Source: Acinetobacter gyllenbergii CIP 110306 = MTCC 11365
GTDB taxonomy: Bacteria; Pseudomonadota; Gammaproteobacteria; Pseudomonadales; Moraxellaceae
Direction of reading: 5' to 3'
NCBI RefSeq assembly: GCF_000413855.1
Contig: NZ_ATGG01000011.1
Location: 310,001-374,000 of the forward strand
Length of the DNA stretch: 64,000 nt
Part shown: one piece after another, positions 43,365-53,400 of the stretch
Numbering within the stretch: the first letter of the stretch is position 1
How the letters are laid out: each line of letters begins with the position of its first letter
The notes under the pieces: model-generated
Seen by the model: the letters and a program-made list of their open reading frames with translations, nothing else
Database searches by the model: none
Told to the model about the DNA's origin: nothing
Made by a program: the position numbers and the translations under genes

Positions 43365-44384
43365 TTATTTAAATTCAGCTTTATTCACTCCTTCCAACTG
43401 ATCGCTAAGTGCGTTGGCTGACCATGCTTTGGGTGTGATTTCAGATTGTTTAATTAACTCAATCAGCTTTTGATTGATTGGCGCTTTTAAATTTAGTTGC
43501 GTTGCTAAACGGACAACTTCACCATTAATCCAGTCAATTTCAGTGGCTCGCCCTGCCATAAGATCATCTGCCATTGAAGATCGGGCCAGTGGATCAATCG
43601 CCAGCATTTTCTTGCTCAGCAGATTGAAAATAGAATTGGGTAGTTTTAATACAAATGGAACGAACTGTGCAGGTAAAGCGGTCAATTGAGCAGGTTTAAT
43701 TTTAGCAATTTTAAGCAACGCCAAAGCTTCAATCTGCGCCATTGCCAAGCATTGACGATAAGCTCGAATTGAAAGTTGCTGTTTGAGTGGTAACTGAGAT
43801 AACGCATTCACTGAATTATTCAGGTTTAGTAATAGCTTTGCCCATTGAATCGCCTGCATATCATCTTCAAGTTTCAGTTCAAGCTGAGCGCTATTAAATG
43901 CAATGACAAGCTCATTCAAGCCAGCATGTTTTTTCACATACAAAACCCCATCTGTACCTTGATGAAAAACCCCATTTCCTAAAGCAGCGACATTAAAAGG
44001 CACCATACCTTCAAGAATTGTATGTTCGGATAAAACCTGCTTTAGAATTCCGACGTTACTTAAGCCATTCTGAAAACTAATAATGATGGTATTTTTCTTT
44101 AGAATTTCTTTTAGCTCGTGAGCCACTTGCTCTGTCGACGCAGACTTAACACAGACAAAAATGATATCGGCTTGAGTTGCTAGACTTGACTCACTGCTGA
44201 GTTGAAGCTGTGATGCTGGAATAGCGTATGTTTGTCCGAGATAATCGGATACCGTGAGCCCATATTGCTGTAACTGATGTTGTATTTTCGGGCGCACAAT
44301 AAAATCAACATTGACTCCTGCTGCCACTAAACGACCACCAAGATAACATCCAATACTGCCTGCACCATAAATACAAATTTTCAT
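43365..44384 (-). CDS. 2-dehydropantoate 2-reductase (ketopantoate reductase) family protein
   Basis: A 339-residue PanE/ApbA-like NADP enzyme: GAGSIGCYLGGRL (residues 6-18), VCVKSASTE, ISFQNGLSN, the catalytic Lys in AKLLLNLNNSVNAL and RSSMADDLMAGRATEIDWINGEVV (described) in the C-domain. It reduces ketopantoate to pantoate in coenzyme A synthesis, or a related 2-oxo acid in paralogues. It is longer than E. coli PanE (303), as in many paralogues, so panE is not assigned. Confidence 0.85.
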   Translation of the reverse strand: MKICIYGAGSIGCYLGGRLVAAGVNVDFIVRPKIQHQLQQYGLTVSDYLGQTYAIPASQLQLSSESSLATQADIIFVCVKSASTEQVAHELKEILKKNTIIISFQNGLSNVGILKQVLSEHTILEGMVPFNVAALGNGVFHQGTDGVLYVKKHAGLNELVIAFNSAQLELKLEDDMQAIQWAKLLLNLNNSVNALSQLPLKQQLSIRAYRQCLAMAQIEALALLKIAKIKPAQLTALPAQFVPFVLKLPNSIFNLLSKKMLAIDPLARSSMADDLMAGRATEIDWINGEVVRLATQLNLKAPINQKLIELIKQSEITPKAWSANALSDQLEGVNKAEFK

Positions 44385-44504
44385 TTATTTGCCTAAATTT
44401 ATTCGATTCCTTCTCTGTTTTACTTTAACCACAATGAATGGTCTGAGTTGTCACTTAACTGACAAATGGATGCACATCCTCTATTAAAATCGACATTTAA
44501 ACCA

Positions 44505-45209
44505 TTATTGATTGATTTCAAAGCTCGATCTTGCTTTATGAGCTTCCCTTGAGCCGCGCCACTCTGCAAGTACATAACCCATGCCATAGATATTATGAAT
44601 TAGCTTAGGTCGAAAATTACGGTCAATTTTATTTCTTAAACGACTAATAGCCACTTCAACCATCTTAGTATCAGTTTCGCGATCCATATCCCAAATCTGT
44701 GATGCAATGAGCGATTTAGGTAAAACCTCTCCACGCCTACTCATGAATAGCTCCATCAGTGCATATTCTTGACTGGTCAGATTAATGCGTTGACCTGCCC
44801 GGCTAACACAACGTTTCCAGAGATCAAGCTCAAGATCGGCAACACAGATTCGGTTGATTTCATGATTCCACTGCTCTCTGTTTAATAGACCTTTGATTCG
44901 TGTGAGAAGCTCGACTAAAGTAAAAGAAAGGCCAAGTGCTTTCACACGCTCTTCAATTTGATCGCGCGCAATCAAAAACAAAATAGGCATACTTTTTCCA
45001 TTCTTTCCAACATCATGCAGAATGTTCCAGCCATTTAAACCAGCAAACATGACATCCAATACCACTAAATCATATTCACTAAACAAGAGCGCAAGATGCT
45101 TACCCGTTATTTCATCTGTGACCCAGTCGATTATATAACCTGCTTCTGATAAGGCTTGGTTAAGATAACTCCCAATTTTTTGCTCATCTTCGACTAGTAA
45201 TATTTTCAT
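44505..45209 (-). CDS. Orphan OmpR-type response regulator with damaged receiver domain
   Basis: A 234-residue regulator closely parallel to the CusR-like protein at 14557. Asp52 and the acidic pair are kept. The switch Thr (79 there) is Ile80, and an in-frame deletion of about eight residues after RVKALG removes the [10 protein letters not shown] segment, including the essential Lys101 equivalent. The DNA-binding domain looks intact (IHNIYGMGYVL). No kinase gene is adjacent. It is therefore a phosphorylation-independent regulator or a decaying copy. A 16-residue charged tail follows the usual end. Confidence 0.85.
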   Translation of the reverse strand: MKILLVEDEQKIGSYLNQALSEAGYIIDWVTDEITGKHLALLFSEYDLVVLDVMFAGLNGWNILHDVGKNGKSMPILFLIARDQIEERVKALGLSFTLVELLTRIKGLLNREQWNHEINRICVADLELDLWKRCVSRAGQRINLTSQEYALMELFMSRRGEVLPKSLIASQIWDMDRETDTKMVEVAISRLRNKIDRNFRPKLIHNIYGMGYVLAEWRGSREAHKARSSFEINQ

Positions 45210-45402
45210 CTTAAACCTGTTAACGCCCTACTTAAGATGATAATAACGTTCTAGAACTTTAAATAGTTTTGAATGACATAAATGTAATTTTGGTGTCAGT
45301 TCAATGTTCATTTCTATAAAAAATAAGTATGAAAATCTGACTTTTGAAGCAAAAAAATCCACAAAAATATGCTTCAGGATGTTTCACCAAATTTCCAATA
45401 AT

Positions 45403-45430
45403 AAAAGCCTAGCAATTTAGCTAGGCTTTT
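45403..45430 (-). terminator. Terminator after hchA
   Basis: Eleven-bp stem AAAAGCCTAGC/GCTAGGCTTTT, loop AATTTA. Confidence 0.85.
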
Positions 45431-45450
45431 GAGTATTGCAACAGCAAGGT

Positions 45451-46326
45451 TTATTGAAGATCAGGATCTGCCAATAAAGTTGTCGCAGCGAGTTTTCCAA
45501 GATTATTTGAAGCCAGTGGGCTATCACCTGTTAATAATTTTCGATCTTGATGAACCTGCCCTGTGATACCTTTATTCAAGATTTCCACACCGAGCTTTTC
45601 AAGATTTTCACCGACTAACCAAGGTAATTGTCCCGGCATATAACCAATCTCAATATTCGGGCCTTTATCTAACGCGTCAGGAAATACACAAATCTGATAA
45701 TCTTTAAAAATATAATCCTGTGGATTCTCATCAACTGAAGCTGCAAGCAGAGATGCGGGACCATGGCATAATGTAATCACGTATTTATCATTTGCAACTG
45801 CCCACTTTAACAACGCTTTGACTTCTTGGCTCTCTGGAATTTTGGCAAGCACACCATGCCCACCTGGAATAAAGATACCCGCATAAGGTGAATCTGCACT
45901 TAAAGCTTGTTCCAAAATATCTGCCAACTTCAGCGGTGCTTTGAGTTGTTTTTCATATTTTTTATAAGTTTCTAAAACCACCTGCTCTTCATTCGGCATC
46001 GCCCACATTTCTAACTTAACTGGATTACCAGAAAGTGTCGCCACATCAAAGGCAAAGCCAGCATTATCCAAATGAAACATAGGTAATAACATTTCAACAG
46101 GATGATTTCCTGTTGAAAAGAATTTTTCGTTTTGCATCAAGATATAACGTTCATCTGTTGCAATCATTAAAATCTTTTTATCGCCTTGGTATGGGTTTGG
46201 ATAAGTCGTGCCATCGTAGTCAGTTTTTGCCGATGTATATTGACTCAGTGAATAGGGTGACGGGAAAAAAGCATTATCTTCTGCACGGTCTGGACTTGGG
46301 TTGCGATCATCAGGATTTGTAGTCAT
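45451..46326 (-). CDS. hchA: HchA/Hsp31 glyoxalase III-type DJ-1 protein
   Basis: A 291-residue Hsp31-type DJ-1 superfamily member: [21 protein letters not shown]-terminal arm, conserved acidic region, [13 protein letters not shown] loop and nucleophile elbow [12 protein letters not shown]. The length and the N-terminal arm match E. coli HchA, a glutathione-independent glyoxalase and holding chaperone. The ATG at 46326 is chosen with GAGGA upstream, over an in-frame TTG. It lies 100 bp downstream of a PIG3-type reductase read in the same direction, another carbonyl/quinone detoxification pairing. Confidence 0.9.
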   Translation of the reverse strand: MTTNPDDRNPSPDRAEDNAFFPSPYSLSQYTSAKTDYDGTTYPNPYQGDKKILMIATDERYILMQNEKFFSTGNHPVEMLLPMFHLDNAGFAFDVATLSGNPVKLEMWAMPNEEQVVLETYKKYEKQLKAPLKLADILEQALSADSPYAGIFIPGGHGVLAKIPESQEVKALLKWAVANDKYVITLCHGPASLLAASVDENPQDYIFKDYQICVFPDALDKGPNIEIGYMPGQLPWLVGENLEKLGVEILNKGITGQVHQDRKLLTGDSPLASNNLGKLAATTLLADPDLQ

Positions 46327-46426
46327 TTTCAAGGTTCCTCATCATGTCGTTATGTTTAAATACATACTGCTTGAGTGGCCTGTTTCACTCAAGTTTTGAG
46401 TATGAACAGGCATGGATTGAACACTA

Positions 46427-47440
46427 TTAGGCAAATTCAGATTTAATTTCGAGTACCACTTTGCCCGTATGTTGACTGCTCTCTAGGCATTGATGCGCCT
46501 GAGCCACTTCATCAAATGCGAAGGTTTTATAGATTATAGGCTTACATTGATCCGCTTCAATTAACGGCCAGACAAACTGCTCAAGTTCTTGGGTAATTTG
46601 AGCTTTTTCAGCATTGGTTCTGGCACGCATGGTCGAACCAGTCACTACCGCACGTTTTAACATCAATTCTTGTATATCAAAGCCATCGACTTTTCGCCCT
46701 CCCATAAAACCGATAATCACCAAACGTCCATCTCGCTTTAACAATCTTAGATTTTGATTAAAGTAAGCAGCGCCGATAATATCCAAAATTACATCTACAC
46801 CTTGACCATCGGTTTGGGCCAAAACCTCTTTTTCAAAATCCTGTGTTTTGTAGTTAATCACTTGTGACACCGAAGCTAATTTCTCTACTTTGTCATCACT
46901 ACCAACCGTAGAAAAGTTTTTAATGCCCATTGCATGGCACAAGCTAATTGCTGTGGACCCAATACCACTTGCGCCACCATGAATCAGTACGGTTTCATTC
47001 TTTTTCAACTGTCCAATCTGAAACAGATTGGCCCAAACGGTAAAATAGGTTTCAGGAATAGCAGCCGCTTCAACAAAACTCAGATTCTTTGGAATTGTTA
47101 AGGTTTGATTGGCAGGTACGGCACAGTATTCTGCATACCCACCACCATTAGTCAGTGCACAGACTTTATCACCGATTTTAAACTGTGTGACGTGTTCACC
47201 CACTTGACAAACCACGCCTGAAACTTCCAACCCAGGGATAGGTGTGACCCCTTTAGGCATCGGATAGAGACCTTGGCGTTGTAAAATATCAGGTCGATTG
47301 ATTCCTGTTGCGTAGACTTCAATGAGCACTTCATCTGCTTTAATCTCTGGTCGAGGCCCTTGTGTCACTTGTAATACTTCTGGACCACCCGCTTGTGTAA
47401 TTTCGATATATTTCATTTGTTCTACGCTATTTTGATTCAT
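46427..47440 (-). CDS. NAD(P)H-quinone oxidoreductase, PIG3 type (second copy)
   Basis: A 337-residue MDR-family quinone reductase, paralogue of the gene at 8100: GINRPDILQRQGLYPMP, GLEVSGVV, VLIHGGASGIGSTAI and STMRARTNAEK. It is zinc-free. It starts 4 bp after the stop of the AraC regulator gene (47445-48323), so these are one transcript. An in-frame ATG eight codons later would match the start of the paralogue. Confidence 0.9.
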   Translation of the reverse strand: MNQNSVEQMKYIEITQAGGPEVLQVTQGPRPEIKADEVLIEVYATGINRPDILQRQGLYPMPKGVTPIPGLEVSGVVCQVGEHVTQFKIGDKVCALTNGGGYAEYCAVPANQTLTIPKNLSFVEAAAIPETYFTVWANLFQIGQLKKNETVLIHGGASGIGSTAISLCHAMGIKNFSTVGSDDKVEKLASVSQVINYKTQDFEKEVLAQTDGQGVDVILDIIGAAYFNQNLRLLKRDGRLVIIGFMGGRKVDGFDIQELMLKRAVVTGSTMRARTNAEKAQITQELEQFVWPLIEADQCKPIIYKTFAFDEVAQAHQCLESSQHTGKVVLEIKSEFA

Positions 47441-47444
47441 TTAA

Positions 47445-48323
47445 TCATGACTCCGTTTCAGTATTAAATTCAGCATGTTTGGGTGGAAAACCAAACTGCT
47501 TTTTAAATTCTCGGCTAAATTGAGAAGAGCTCTGATATCCAACAGCATAAGCCGCTTGAGCCACACTTTGGTCTGCGTTTTGCAACAATTGTTTTGCCTT
47601 ATGCAACCGAACCACTTTCAAATATTGTAAAGGCGAATGCTGCGTCACCTGTTTAAAGGCTTTATGGAAGGCAGAAGTACTCATATTGGCCTGTTCTGCC
47701 AGCATTTCCACAGTGAGTTTTTCAGTAAAATGATGTTGAATATATTCACAAATTTTATAAATCGGTCTGAGATTGCCCTGAGCGACCAGACCTTTTAAGG
47801 CAGCAGCACCTGAATGTTGAATCACCCGATACAGCAATTCTCGTTTAACCTGATCTCCCAAGATCAATACATCTTGCTCGGAAGTCAGGGTATTTAACAA
47901 ACGGATGAGGACATTCGATAGCGTTTGATCATATTGGATCACACTCATTCCAGTGGTTAGTGGCTTAAACTGGTAGTTTTCAAAATAGGTTTTAGCCAGT
48001 AGTTCATTGACCGTATCTGCTTCCAATTTCATGCTGATCGCAATCATTGGTGCTTCTGGACTGGCAAGGGTGTCACAGTCAAATGGCATAGAAACTGAGA
48101 CGATCAGGCATTCATTTTGCTTAAACGAATATGTTTCTGTCCCAATATAACCACGTTTCTGACCTTGTAAAACAAACACCAAGGTTGGTTCTTGTAGTAC
48201 TGCAATCGGTGGAGTGTTGTGATCAACACGCATTAAGGTGATGCCATCAATGGCCGTAGCAAAAAAACCTTCTTTCGGTATGAGTTTTAGAAATAAATTG
48301 ATCAGAGTCTGGTCATTCATCAT
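47445..48323 (-). CDS. AraC family regulator with AraC_N (cupin) domain
   Basis: A 292-residue regulator: AraC_N-type N-terminus (TLVFVLQGQKRGYIGTETYSF, FDCDTLASPEAPMIAISM) and C-terminal HTH (LTVEMLAEQANMSTSAFHKAFKQVTQHSPLQYLKVVRLHKA, described; VAQAAYAVGYQSSSQFSREFKKQFG). It is the YqhC-like type often found with aldehyde reductases and quinone reductases. It is directly upstream of and co-transcribed with the PIG3 gene, and probably hchA. Confidence 0.9.
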   Translation of the reverse strand: MMNDQTLINLFLKLIPKEGFFATAIDGITLMRVDHNTPPIAVLQEPTLVFVLQGQKRGYIGTETYSFKQNECLIVSVSMPFDCDTLASPEAPMIAISMKLEADTVNELLAKTYFENYQFKPLTTGMSVIQYDQTLSNVLIRLLNTLTSEQDVLILGDQVKRELLYRVIQHSGAAALKGLVAQGNLRPIYKICEYIQHHFTEKLTVEMLAEQANMSTSAFHKAFKQVTQHSPLQYLKVVRLHKAKQLLQNADQSVAQAAYAVGYQSSSQFSREFKKQFGFPPKHAEFNTETES

Positions 48324-48584
48324 GTGTCATCTGATGATTGGAAATGTGATTTTTATTATTAAATAGCAAACAGATAAAAACTGTTAGTTTTATGCAGAAT
48401 TAGGCATGGAAAAGAGAGTTTTGTGAAGTTCCGCTTTGATAAGATGTTGAATGTATATTCTTAGCAACCATAGATCTATTCTTTTAAATGTATAAAAAAA
48501 CCAATTACTCATATATGAATAATTTGCTTAAGTTTCTGCTACCTAGAAAGCTAAATAGAAGGAGATAAGTTAACCATTTGAAAT

Positions 48585-48971
48585 TCAAGGTACATAAAAA
48601 TTATTAACATTAAATGAGAAACTATTATTTTTATCAATTTCAACAGTCAGGAATAGTATCAGATCACTTTTCCCCTCACTAATTGTAAATAAATCAATAA
48701 AAACATGCCAACAAGAATCCCCTTTCCATATGCATTGTGAAGACTCCCATGTTTGATCTGGCAAACTAATCAAAAATTCACCATAAGTGTTTATATCTGA
48801 AATAATTTCTTCAAAATTATCAGTGTCAATACTTACAATCCCCTTTATTTGATTATATGATCCTATATCATAATTTTTACATGCCTCAACTATTTCAAAA
48901 ATTGTATTCCGCCAAATACTAGGAATGGCTTGTGGGCCTTCATCATATAAAGATTTCAGATTATCATTCAT
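48585..48971 (-). CDS. Small acidic protein, immunity-like (hypothetical)
   Basis: A 128-residue acidic protein (ends NVNNFYVP) with no membrane segment. The LYDEGPQAIPSIWRNTI start and alternating strand pattern resemble small immunity or SMI1-like proteins that accompany contact-dependent toxins, but I cannot name the family with confidence. It lies in an AT-rich patch, immediately downstream of an HNH-like fragment, consistent with an orphan toxin-immunity module. Confidence 0.6.
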   Translation of the reverse strand: MNDNLKSLYDEGPQAIPSIWRNTIFEIVEACKNYDIGSYNQIKGIVSIDTDNFEEIISDINTYGEFLISLPDQTWESSQCIWKGDSCWHVFIDLFTISEGKSDLILFLTVEIDKNNSFSFNVNNFYVP

Positions 48972-49000
48972 TCAATTTACCTTTACTTATGGATTGATTT

Positions 49001-49138
49001 CTAAAAACAATTTCTTCTACTGCATAATTGCACTAAATTTTCTCGAACTGTGGCTCTCCCATCAGCATAGCGAATGTAATGATGAATTTTTGGGGGTGTA
49101 ATCGGTGTGCTACAACCAGCACATTTTCTTCCTATCAT
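49001..49138 (-). pseudogene. HNH-like nuclease remnant
   Basis: A 45-codon frame starting MIGRKCAGC with C-x2-C, then IHHYIRYADG, ENLVQLC and a last CF. This follows the HNH/GHH pattern (CxxC...HH...NL..LC..CH) but lacks the final His. The frame extends upstream in non-ATG codons to a stop near 49190 and has no ribosome site. It is best read as the C-terminal scrap of an HNH toxin or nuclease beside its immunity gene. Confidence 0.45.
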
Positions 49139-49226
49139 CCTAATTGACAAAAAAACCTTTTTAAACAATTGATTAATTACTTAATTTTATGCGTTATTCG
49201 CTTAAAAAAACTACCAATTATCACCA

Positions 49227-49496
49227 TCACAAATTATTATTTCTATCCATTTCTAAAAGTGCTCTAAGTCTAAAAATTTCTGAAATTAATTTTGGGATAT
49301 CTTGTTTGGCGTTTGCTATAAAATCCTGATCAGTAATAGTTGCACCGATTAACTCAATATCCTCATTGCCTGTCATAATAAAATTAGACCCACTCTGATG
49401 ATTTCTACCTTCCACATAGGAGACCCATGGTCCTTGAGAAGTTTTTGAACAAAGTTCTAATATGTGTTCTAAATTTTCTTTTGATAATTCTTCCAT
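49227..49496 (-). CDS. Small hypothetical protein of the toxin/immunity island
   Basis: An 89-residue protein: SQGPWVSYVEGRNHQSGSNF and DFIANAKQDIPKLISEIFRLR. The last part resembles the Ea22/phage-type IAxARxDIPxLLxEIxxLR element seen in phage and polymorphic-toxin neighbourhoods. GAGAG precedes the ATG. Function unknown; AT-rich like its neighbours. Confidence 0.6.
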   Translation of the reverse strand: MEELSKENLEHILELCSKTSQGPWVSYVEGRNHQSGSNFIMTGNEDIELIGATITDQDFIANAKQDIPKLISEIFRLRALLEMDRNNNL

Positions 49497-49769
49497 GTCA
49501 GCTCTCTAAGTGCATATGCCTTCTTATCTTTATTGCCATTATATTGAAAAAAGTTGATATGTTTAACTTAATAGCTAAATACTTCATCTAACTCAATATA
49601 TTAAAGTATGTTTCTGATACAATAAACTCTATAGCTAATACGTCTTAATCGCCCTGCTCAGACCAAATCGATTCAGGAATTACGAACTTCTTATCTATGT
49701 TATTCGATAATTTAGTTTATCTTCATCATATAAATACGGATACCCCAGCACATATAAAAAAATATAAAT

Positions 49770-50474
49770 CTAATAAAACTGACTTGAATCCAACATCTGT
49801 AAGGTAATCTTTTTCACTTCATCACGACTTTGCATAATATGCGCTTCAATTGCATTGATCGCTTGTTCAGTGTGTCGATCAAAAATAAAACCTAAGATTT
49901 TTTGATGTTCCTGATAAGTCGCTTCAACTCGATAATCTTTGGAAAAATCCAAACGGCGGATGATTCGGATTCGCTCACTCAAATCCCGATGAATCCTCGC
50001 CATTTCATTATTGCCCGAAGCTCGGACCAAAGCACAATGAAAATCTTCATCCTGCTGAGAAAGTTGTTTAATGTCTTTTAAATACTCAGAAGGTTGCACT
50101 AACCACAGGTCTTTTAACACCGACAACTCAACCGAGTTATGATGATCCATTTGGCAAAGCTTTCGAATCGAATCTTTCTCCAAAACAATACGCACATCAT
50201 AAAGCTCTTCATAGTAACGAAAATTGAGCGGCCGAATCTGCCAACCGCTCCGAAAGCTCACATCAACATAACCTTCTTGTTGCAAGCGATACAAGGCTTG
50301 TCGGATGGGGGTACGACTCACATCATAGGCTTTAGCAACTTCAGACTCAGTAAAACGTTCACCTGGCATCAATTTGAAATCAAAGATGTCATTCTTGATG
50401 CGTTGGTAAACCAGCTCGGACAAATTGTCTGAGCCTTTGCTTGTGTTGTTTATGTTGATGTTCGCTTCTTTCAT
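49770..50474 (-). CDS. GntR family (FCD) regulator of urea carboxylase operon
   Basis: A 234-residue GntR protein: wHTH LSELVYQRIKNDIFDFKLMPGERFTESEVAKAYDVSRTPIRQAL (described, about 18-60) and an all-helical FCD ligand domain with the metal-site histidines in DEDFHCALV and TYQEHQKI. It starts 6 bp after the urea carboxylase stop. The perfect palindrome CTTGTATACAAG at 55944-55955, upstream of the operon, is a plausible operator. Its ligand could be a urea-pathway intermediate. Confidence 0.88.
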   Translation of the reverse strand: MKEANININNTSKGSDNLSELVYQRIKNDIFDFKLMPGERFTESEVAKAYDVSRTPIRQALYRLQQEGYVDVSFRSGWQIRPLNFRYYEELYDVRIVLEKDSIRKLCQMDHHNSVELSVLKDLWLVQPSEYLKDIKQLSQQDEDFHCALVRASGNNEMARIHRDLSERIRIIRRLDFSKDYRVEATYQEHQKILGFIFDRHTEQAINAIEAHIMQSRDEVKKITLQMLDSSQFY

Positions 50475-50480
50475 TCAAGC

Positions 50481-53400
50481 TTATTCCATATAGACCAATG
50501 GTTCACCACTGTGTACGGTTTGCCCTGCTCGGCAAATAATGGCTTTGACAATACCATCCTCTTCCGCATAGACAGGCAACTCCATTTTCATCGCTTCAAT
50601 AATAGCAACAGTTTCACCTTTTTTAATCTCTTGGCCATGTTCTACAAAGATCTTCCAGATATTTCCAGTCATTGAAGCATTTAAAGAAGAAAGATGGCTG
50701 TAATCAACATGATTGGCTTGCTCAACATGTTGTTCAGGTTGTGTAGCAAATTCCTCTTTCCAGCGGCTCACTTCAGTACTAAAGGCCTGTTGTTGCTTGT
50801 CTTTAAATGCCGCGATACTTTCCGCTTCATTCTCCAAAAACTGCACATAGTCGGCATAGTCAAACTCAGTTTCTTCAATCTGGATCTGCGCACGACCATT
50901 TTCAAAATCTGCACGCCATTCATTCAATTCAGCTTCAGTTACAGGGAAATATTTAATCTGGTCAAAGAATTGCAAGAACCATTGCTTATCACCAAATTGC
51001 TTGTTCTTTTTAAACTTGTTCCAGATCGGCAGCGTTCGCCCAATCAACTGATAACCACCGGGTGAATCCATGCCATAAATACACATGTACATCCCACCAA
51101 TACCGACAGTCCCTTCTGCGGTAAAAGTACGTGCAGGATTGTACTTAGAACTGAGTAAGCGGTGACGTGGGTCAATCGGTACTGCACATGGTGCTGTCAA
51201 ATAGACATCGCCCAAACCTAGCACCAAATAGTTGGCATCAAAAATAATATCTTTGACTTCATCACGATGTGCCAGACCATTAATCCGTTGGATAAAATCA
51301 ACATTATTCGGTAACCACGGTGCTTTGGCACAGACACTTTCCTGATAACGCTCTACGGCACCTAAAGTGGCACTATCCTCAAAAGCCATTGGTAAATGCA
51401 CAATACGTGATGGAATTTTCAGTTGGCTTAAATCCCCCATTTGCTCTTCAAGTTTCAGTAATTGATAAATGAGCTCAGTTTGAGGAATTACCAGACCATC
51501 ATATTTAATTTGTAATGAGCGTACACCCGGCGACAACTCCAAAACACCTGCAAGATTGGCATCGCGAATCATTTGAATCAGTTGATGCACACGCAAACGT
51601 AGCGCCAAATCTAAAACGTTTTCACCATATTCGAGCAAGATATAGCTATCACCCGCTTGGCGATACACGGTTTTTGGCGATAAATCAGTTGGTTCACGTT
51701 GAGCCAAAATAGTGCTAAATACGTCTTGAGCAGGTTCAATGGTTTCAATGACTTTAGATGCATCCGCAAAGTTCTGAATATTGTCGATTTGTTTCCGTTC
51801 TAATGCATTGGCTTGCTCTGCCGTAATTGGATAAAAACGGATTTTGTCATCGGCTTTCAATTGCCCAACTTTCCACAGTTCTGCTTTGGCTATGGTTACT
51901 GGACAAACGAAGCCGCCTAAACTTGGGCCATCTTTTGCCAAAATCACTGGGAAATCACCGGTAAAGTTGATCGCACCAATTGCATATTCACAGTCATGCA
52001 CATTGGATGGATGCAGACCTGCTTCACCACCATTCTCTCTGGCCCAGCTTGGTGTCGGACCTGAAAGTCTGACGCCTAAACGGTTTGAGTTAAAGTGAAC
52101 CGTCCACTCAGAGGCAAAGAATTCTTCGACATATTCAGGTTTAAAGAAATCAGGCGCACCGTGTGGTCCATACAACACGGCGATTTCCCACTCATTGCTA
52201 TATTCAGGAATTAAATCTTTCGATAGCGCTTGTGGTGTATCGGTTGCCAGCGGCAATTCTGGACTGGCAAGTTCTGCATCAACCATTTTGATCATGTCGC
52301 CAACACGTAAAGTACGTCCTGCATGACCACCAAAATTGCCCAATGCAAAGGTTGAACGGCTACCCAAATATAATGGAACATCCAGTCCATCACGTACGGC
52401 TAAGTAAGTACGGCAGCCTGAAGCTACTTGACCAATTTTCAAGGTTTGGCCTGCTTTGACCTTAATCGGTTGCCAAAAAGCAATGCGTTGATCATCTAAC
52501 AAAGCTGTACAACTTGCACCTGTGAGTGCAATGGTGGTATCAGCATGGAACTTTAAGCTTGGCCCCACTAAAGTAAACTCAAAACCCGCTGCTTTAGCAT
52601 CATTTCCAACAATTCGATTGGCCAATTGGAAGGCATAATCATCCATTGGACCCGAAGGCGGTACACCGATATCCCAATAGCCAGTACGTCCTGGATAGTC
52701 TTGAATTGAACTCAAGGTACCTGCTTGTACTACCTCAATCACTTTTGGTGAATAGCTGAAATCGTCAAGCATCCGAGTCCAAATTTGCATAGACTCAAAA
52801 CGTTGGTCTGAGACAATGGCACGGGCATAATCCAAGTTGGTGCTGATACCATTTAAACGCGTTTCCGCTAAAACCACTTTTAATTTTTCAATCGCAGTCG
52901 CTCGATCTTCAGCATGCACAATAATCTTGGCAATCATTGGATCAAAATACTGAGAAATTTCGGTACCTGTTTTCACCCAAGTATCGACGCGAATACCTTC
53001 GGGAAATGAAACTTCGGTGAGCACACCTGGGCTTGGTTGAAAATTTTTAACTGGGTCTTCTGCATAAACTCGGACCTCAATCGCAGCACCTTGCGGTTGG
53101 ATATTACTGAGATAGTCCCAATCCAAGGCATCACCTGCCGCGACTTTGAGCATACACTCGATTAAGTCGAGACCTGTCACCATTTCCGTCACAGGATGCT
53201 CTACCTGTAAACGCGTATTCACCTCAAGGAAATAAAACTCATCTCTTTGCGCATCATAAATAAACTCAACCGTTCCTGCACTGCGATAATTGACAGAGCG
53301 CCCTAGTTCAACTGCCGCTTGATGTAGCTTTTTACGGGTTGCTTCAGGTAAGTTCGCCGCTGGCGTTTCTTCAACCACTTTTTGGTTTCGGCGTTGCAAT

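Noticed and set aside
44448-44465. TTGTCA-N6-TGACAA between the orphan response regulator and the ketopantoate-reductase-like gene
   Set aside because: The half-sites are in the opposite order to CusR boxes and the spacing differs; no clear target regulator.
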